Assembly: GCA_902540235.1 (NCBI GenBank)
Contig: CACBLI010000002.1
Span: 62,001-126,000 of the forward strand
Source of the DNA: an uncultured Pelagibacteraceae bacterium
Lineage (GTDB): Bacteria > Pseudomonadota > Alphaproteobacteria > Pelagibacterales > Pelagibacteraceae
Direction of reading: 5' to 3'
DNA: 64,000 bases
Under the pieces are notes generated by a model. That model was not told where the DNA came from, did no database searches, and was given only the letters and a program-made list of their open reading frames with translations. This document shows positions 61,164 to 64,000 of the stretch, piece by piece. How positions within the stretch are numbered: the first letter of the stretch is position 1; each line of letters opens with the position of its first letter. Position numbers and translations under genes: made by a program.

Positions 61164-62598
61164 CTCAAAATTTAAAGAGGAGTGTGGTGTATTTGGCATA
61201 AGCAATGCTAAAGATGCTTCAGCTTTGACTGCGCTTGGTCTTCACGCTCTCCAACATCGTGGACAAGAAGGATGTGGTATAGTTACTTTTGATGGCAAAA
61301 AATATTTTTCAGAAAAAAGATTTGGTTTAGTTGGTGATAATTTTAATAAAGAAAAAGTACTAAATAATCTTAAGGGTGATTATGCTATTGGTCATAATCG
61401 ATATAGTACAACTGGTAATAATACTCTTAGAAATATTCAGCCTTTTTTTGCTGATACCAACGCTGGTGGTATCGGGGTTGCCCACAACGGAAATTTAACA
61501 AATTCAATTTATCTGAGAAATAAACTAGTTGAAGATGGTGCAATATTTTATACTACCTCAGATACTGAGACCATTGTTCAATTAATAGCTAAATCAAAAA
61601 GATCTAAAACAATTGATAAGGTTGTAGATGCAATATTTCAAATACAAGGTGGATACGCTTTAGTCATGTTAACACAAACTTCTTTAATTGGAGTAAGAGA
61701 TCCTTATGGAATTAGACCGCTAGTAATAGGCAAATTAGGAAGTAGCTATGTGTTAGCATCAGAGACCTGTGCTTTAGATATTATTGGAGCAAAATTTATA
61801 AGAGAAGTAGAAAATGGTGAAATTGTTTTAATAGAAAATAATCAACTATCAAGTATCAAACCTTTTCCCCCAAAAAAAATTAGACCATGTGTATTTGAAT
61901 ATATTTATTTTGCAAGACCAGACAGTCTTATAAATAATAAAACCGCTTATGAACATAGAAAAAATTTAGGAAAAGAACTTGCTGAAGAAAATGATATTGA
62001 TGCAGATATCGTTGTACCTGTTCCTGACTCAGGAAATGCAGCAGCTTTGGGATTTTCCCAAAAATTAAAGATTAATTTTGAACATGGATTAATAAGAAAT
62101 CATTATGTGGGCAGAACTTTTATTGAGCCAAGTCAGAAAATTAGAAGCTTAGGTGTTAAACTAAAGTTAAATGCTAATGAAACAACAATTAAAAATAAAA
62201 AAATAATTCTAGTAGACGACTCTTTGGTTAGAGGAACAACATCTCTTAAGATTGTTAAAATGCTTTATGATGCTGGTGCAAAAGAAGTCCATGTAAGAAT
62301 AGCTTGTCCAGAAATTAAATACCCAGATTTTTATGGAGTTGACACACCAACTAAAAAAGAATTGTTAGCTGCAAATAAATCAAATGATGAGATTTGTGAG
62401 TATATTGGGGCTAAGTCTTTAAAGTTCTTATCTATAAATGGTTTATACAGAGCTATTGGCTTTGACAAGAGAAATGAAACTTATCCTCAATTAACTGATC
62501 ATTACTTCACAGGTGACTACCCAATTAAACCTGTTGATGAACTTGGTGACAGTAAGATTACTCAGTTATCTTTATTAAGCACGGTATCAAACAACTAG
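61117..62598 (+). CDS. purF: Amidophosphoribosyltransferase
   Basis: A 493-residue PurF. A short propeptide ends before the nucleophile Cys23 (KEECGVFGIS), followed by ALQHRGQEGCG, HNRYSTTG, the phosphoribosyl-binding IILVDDSLVRGTTSLK near residues 366-381 and the DYPDF/YGVD-type region CPEIKYPDFYGVDTP. It makes phosphoribosylamine from PRPP and glutamine, the first purine step. The start overlaps cvpA by 47 bases; a TTG at 61150 would reduce this to 14. Confidence 0.95.
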   Translation: MKKVIKTQKKKLKSFDSKFKEECGVFGISNAKDASALTALGLHALQHRGQEGCGIVTFDGKKYFSEKRFGLVGDNFNKEKVLNNLKGDYAIGHNRYSTTGNNTLRNIQPFFADTNAGGIGVAHNGNLTNSIYLRNKLVEDGAIFYTTSDTETIVQLIAKSKRSKTIDKVVDAIFQIQGGYALVMLTQTSLIGVRDPYGIRPLVIGKLGSSYVLASETCALDIIGAKFIREVENGEIVLIENNQLSSIKPFPPKKIRPCVFEYIYFARPDSLINNKTAYEHRKNLGKELAEENDIDADIVVPVPDSGNAAALGFSQKLKINFEHGLIRNHYVGRTFIEPSQKIRSLGVKLKLNANETTIKNKKIILVDDSLVRGTTSLKIVKMLYDAGAKEVHVRIACPEIKYPDFYGVDTPTKKELLAANKSNDEICEYIGAKSLKFLSINGLYRAIGFDKRNETYPQLTDHYFTGDYPIKPVDELGDSKITQLSLLSTVSNN

Positions 62599-62601
62599 AT
62601 T

Positions 62602-63159
62602 ATGAAAAAAGTTAGTTTTACAGAAATGAAAAAGGGAACTAAGGAGGACTACCTTTTTTTAGATAAACACGAAAAGGATTTTGCAAATAAGACTGCCGAA
62701 AGAATATTAAAATTTATGTCTAATCTCACTGAAACTTTAGAGGGTTATCAAATTTCCAGATTAGAGCACTCTCTTCAAAGTGCAACAAGAGCTTATAAAA
62801 ATAAAGAAAGTGAAGAGTTGGTAGTTGCTGCTTTATTACATGATATTGGAGATGAATTAGCACCAATGAATCATTCTGAGTACGCTGCTGCAATTTTAAA
62901 ACCTTATGTTTCAGAAAAAACCCATTGGATAATAGAAAAACATGGTGAATTTCAAATGTACTATTATGCTCACCACCTAGGGGGTAATAGAAATAAGAGA
63001 GATAAATATAAAGGTCATAGATTTTACCAAGCCACTATTGATTTTTGTGAAAAATACGATCAAATTTCTTTTGACCCAAACTATAAATCACTTCCTTTAG
63101 AATTTTTTAGGCCAATGGTAAAAAAAATTTTTTCTAGAAAGCCATATTCTTTACTTTAA
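62602..63159 (+). CDS. HD-domain protein (COG4341-like)
   Basis: A 185-residue HD-domain protein. The metal residues are His56 (RLEHSLQSATRAY), His80-Asp81 (ALLHDIGDELAPMNHSEYAAAIL), with further histidines at 91 and 114, and a C-terminal LPLEFFRPMVKKIF motif. The LEHSLQ context resembles PhnZ/TmpB-type diiron oxygenases, which cleave phosphonates such as 2-amino-1-hydroxyethylphosphonate, but the PhnZ Tyr24 and Glu27 equivalents are Leu and Tyr here. It may be an ordinary phosphohydrolase. It lies between purF and gshA without phosphonate genes. Confidence 0.78.
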   Translation: MKKVSFTEMKKGTKEDYLFLDKHEKDFANKTAERILKFMSNLTETLEGYQISRLEHSLQSATRAYKNKESEELVVAALLHDIGDELAPMNHSEYAAAILKPYVSEKTHWIIEKHGEFQMYYYAHHLGGNRNKRDKYKGHRFYQATIDFCEKYDQISFDPNYKSLPLEFFRPMVKKIFSRKPYSLL

Positions 63160-63191
63160 ATCTATTCATAAAGTATTATTAAGAGAGACTA

Positions 63192-64000
63192 ATGATTACC
63201 TCGAAAGAAAAAATAATCGAATATTTCAAATCTGGAATAAAAGACTCTAAAAATTTCAAAATTGGAATTGAACATGAAAAATTTTTATTCAATAAAAATA
63301 ATAATAAAAGAATTAACTATATGAAAATTAAAGAAATGTTTAATGCCTTAATGGAATTTGGCTGGAAACCAATTTCTGAAAAAGGCAATATAATTGGTTT
63401 AAATAAAAAAGGTAAAAATATTACACTTGAACCTGGAAATCAGATTGAATTATCTGGAGATAAATTAAATAATATACATGAAGCCTGTGCAGAGTCTCAA
63501 GACTACCTGTTTGAATTAAGACAAGTAACAAAAAAACTAAACATAAATATTGTGAGTGCTGGTTTTGATCCAATTTCAAAGCTTAATGAGATTCCAAATA
63601 ATCCAAAGGAACGTTATAAATTAATGACTAAGAGTATGCCAGAAGGTGGAGAATTAAGCCTAGATATGATGTATAGAACTTGTGGGACACAAATTAATAT
63701 TGATTATGATTCTGAAAATGATTTTATTAAAAAATTTAAGATTGTTAATTCAATCGTTCCCATCACTATTGCTTTGTTTGCTAACTCTTCAATTGTAGAG
63801 CAAAAGAAAAGTAATTATTTATCATATAGGTCTAAGGTTTGGCAAAACACTGCTAGAGGTGGTCTACCAAAAATTTTTTTTGAGGAATTAAATTTTGAGA
63901 AATATGCTGATTTTGTAATAAACTTTCCAATTTTATTTATTAATGATAATGAAAAATATGTATCTGGCAAAAAGTATATCTTTAAAGATTTTATGGATGG
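63192..64000 (+). CDS. gshA: Glutamate-cysteine ligase, N-terminal part
   Basis: An ORF from ATG 63192 that is open to the end of the window (about 269 codons), starting MITSKEKIIEYFKSGIKDSK. The GCS2/plant-like family signature is present: KIGIEHEKFLF near residues 23-33, ITLEPGNQIELSG near 76-88, SLDMMYRTCGTQINIDYD near 157-174 and RGGLPKIFFEEL near 221. It makes gamma-glutamylcysteine, the first glutathione intermediate. The C-terminal part is missing because of the window edge. An AGAGAG just before the start is a possible weak ribosome binding site. Confidence 0.92.
   Translation, partial: MITSKEKIIEYFKSGIKDSKNFKIGIEHEKFLFNKNNNKRINYMKIKEMFNALMEFGWKPISEKGNIIGLNKKGKNITLEPGNQIELSGDKLNNIHEACAESQDYLFELRQVTKKLNINIVSAGFDPISKLNEIPNNPKERYKLMTKSMPEGGELSLDMMYRTCGTQINIDYDSENDFIKKFKIVNSIVPITIALFANSSIVEQKKSNYLSYRSKVWQNTARGGLPKIFFEELNFEKYADFVINFPILFINDNEKYVSGKKYIFKDFMD

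Noticed and set aside
1-64000. tRNA, rRNA, CRISPR, transposon or prophage features
   Set aside because: I scanned the intergenic spaces and found no cloverleaf-like segments, spaced direct repeats, terminal inverted repeats with transposase, or phage genes. Most gaps are under 150 bp.

Overview
The window is a gene-dense, very AT-rich stretch of a bacterial chromosome. It most likely comes from a streamlined marine alphaproteobacterium of the SAR11/Pelagibacterales type. I infer this from the base composition, the near absence of intergenic DNA, and an alphaproteobacterial gene set: an NDUFA12-type complex I accessory subunit, DUF2155, DUF2066 beside an HdaA-like protein, a stand-alone TSCPD protein, aroQ-accB-accC, rpsF-rpsR-rplI-dnaB and lptF-lptG-lptD-surA-pdxA-rsmA. 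I see no rRNA, tRNA, CRISPR array, insertion sequence or prophage. No stretch longer than 300 bases lacks a gene. Two genes are cut by the window ends: an unidentified membrane protein at the left and gshA at the right.

Layout. 1-1969 (+) is a run of small genes: DUF1330, an NTF2-like protein, a DsbA-like isomerase, DUF2798 and an SMR transporter homologue. 1962-8670 holds an IMPase/HisN-type phosphatase, a gamma-butyrobetaine-hydroxylase-like dioxygenase and, on the minus strand, a probable operon of aldehyde dehydrogenase, FAH-family hydrolase, CcdA, azoreductase, TPR protein and a second 2OG oxygenase. 8774-16653 holds a GYD protein, a thioesterase, a DUF779/aldehyde dehydrogenase pair whose dehydrogenase has a lysine-rich leader, a homocysteine methyltransferase, a glycosyltransferase, an EamA exporter, a YbaK deacylase and glutamine synthetase. 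16660-23046 (-) is a small unrecognised ORF followed by a complete SUF iron-sulfur assembly operon: iscR-type regulator, sufB, C, D, S, a SufU-like scaffold, sufT and sufA.

23181-42152 holds an alpha/beta hydrolase behind a Fur-like box, anmK, tyrS, an AsmA-like protein, prfB with a programmed +1 frameshift, PBP1A, RNase E/G, thiS-thiG, aroQ-accB-accC, DUF2155, NDUFA12, a TSCPD protein, aspS, hdaA and DUF2066. 42167-55541 holds purM-purN, ndk, pepA, the LPS-export/outer-membrane block, pdxA, rsmA, gmk and the fatty-acid genes acpP, fabG and fabD. 55627-64000 (+) holds rpsF-rpsR-rplI, dnaB, an MMPL/RND transporter, cvpA, purF, an HD protein and the start of gshA.

The dominant structural theme is compaction. 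Eight of twelve convergent junctions overlap at their stop codons, many co-directional junctions are 1-nt TAATG or 4-nt ATGA overlaps, and two divergent pairs are only 14 and 16 bp apart. The more unusual signals are the lysine-rich extension of the aldehyde dehydrogenase with its own internal ribosome binding site, a hairpin over the candidate start of the DUF779 gene, an RNase E/G that appears to lack the zinc-link, an SMR protein without the key glutamate, a 2OG oxygenase with an HxE motif, the prfB frameshift, and adjacent IscR-like and Fur-like operators between the SUF operon and the hydrolase. I did not find a clear undescribed defence or mobile system; this is mostly core genome.
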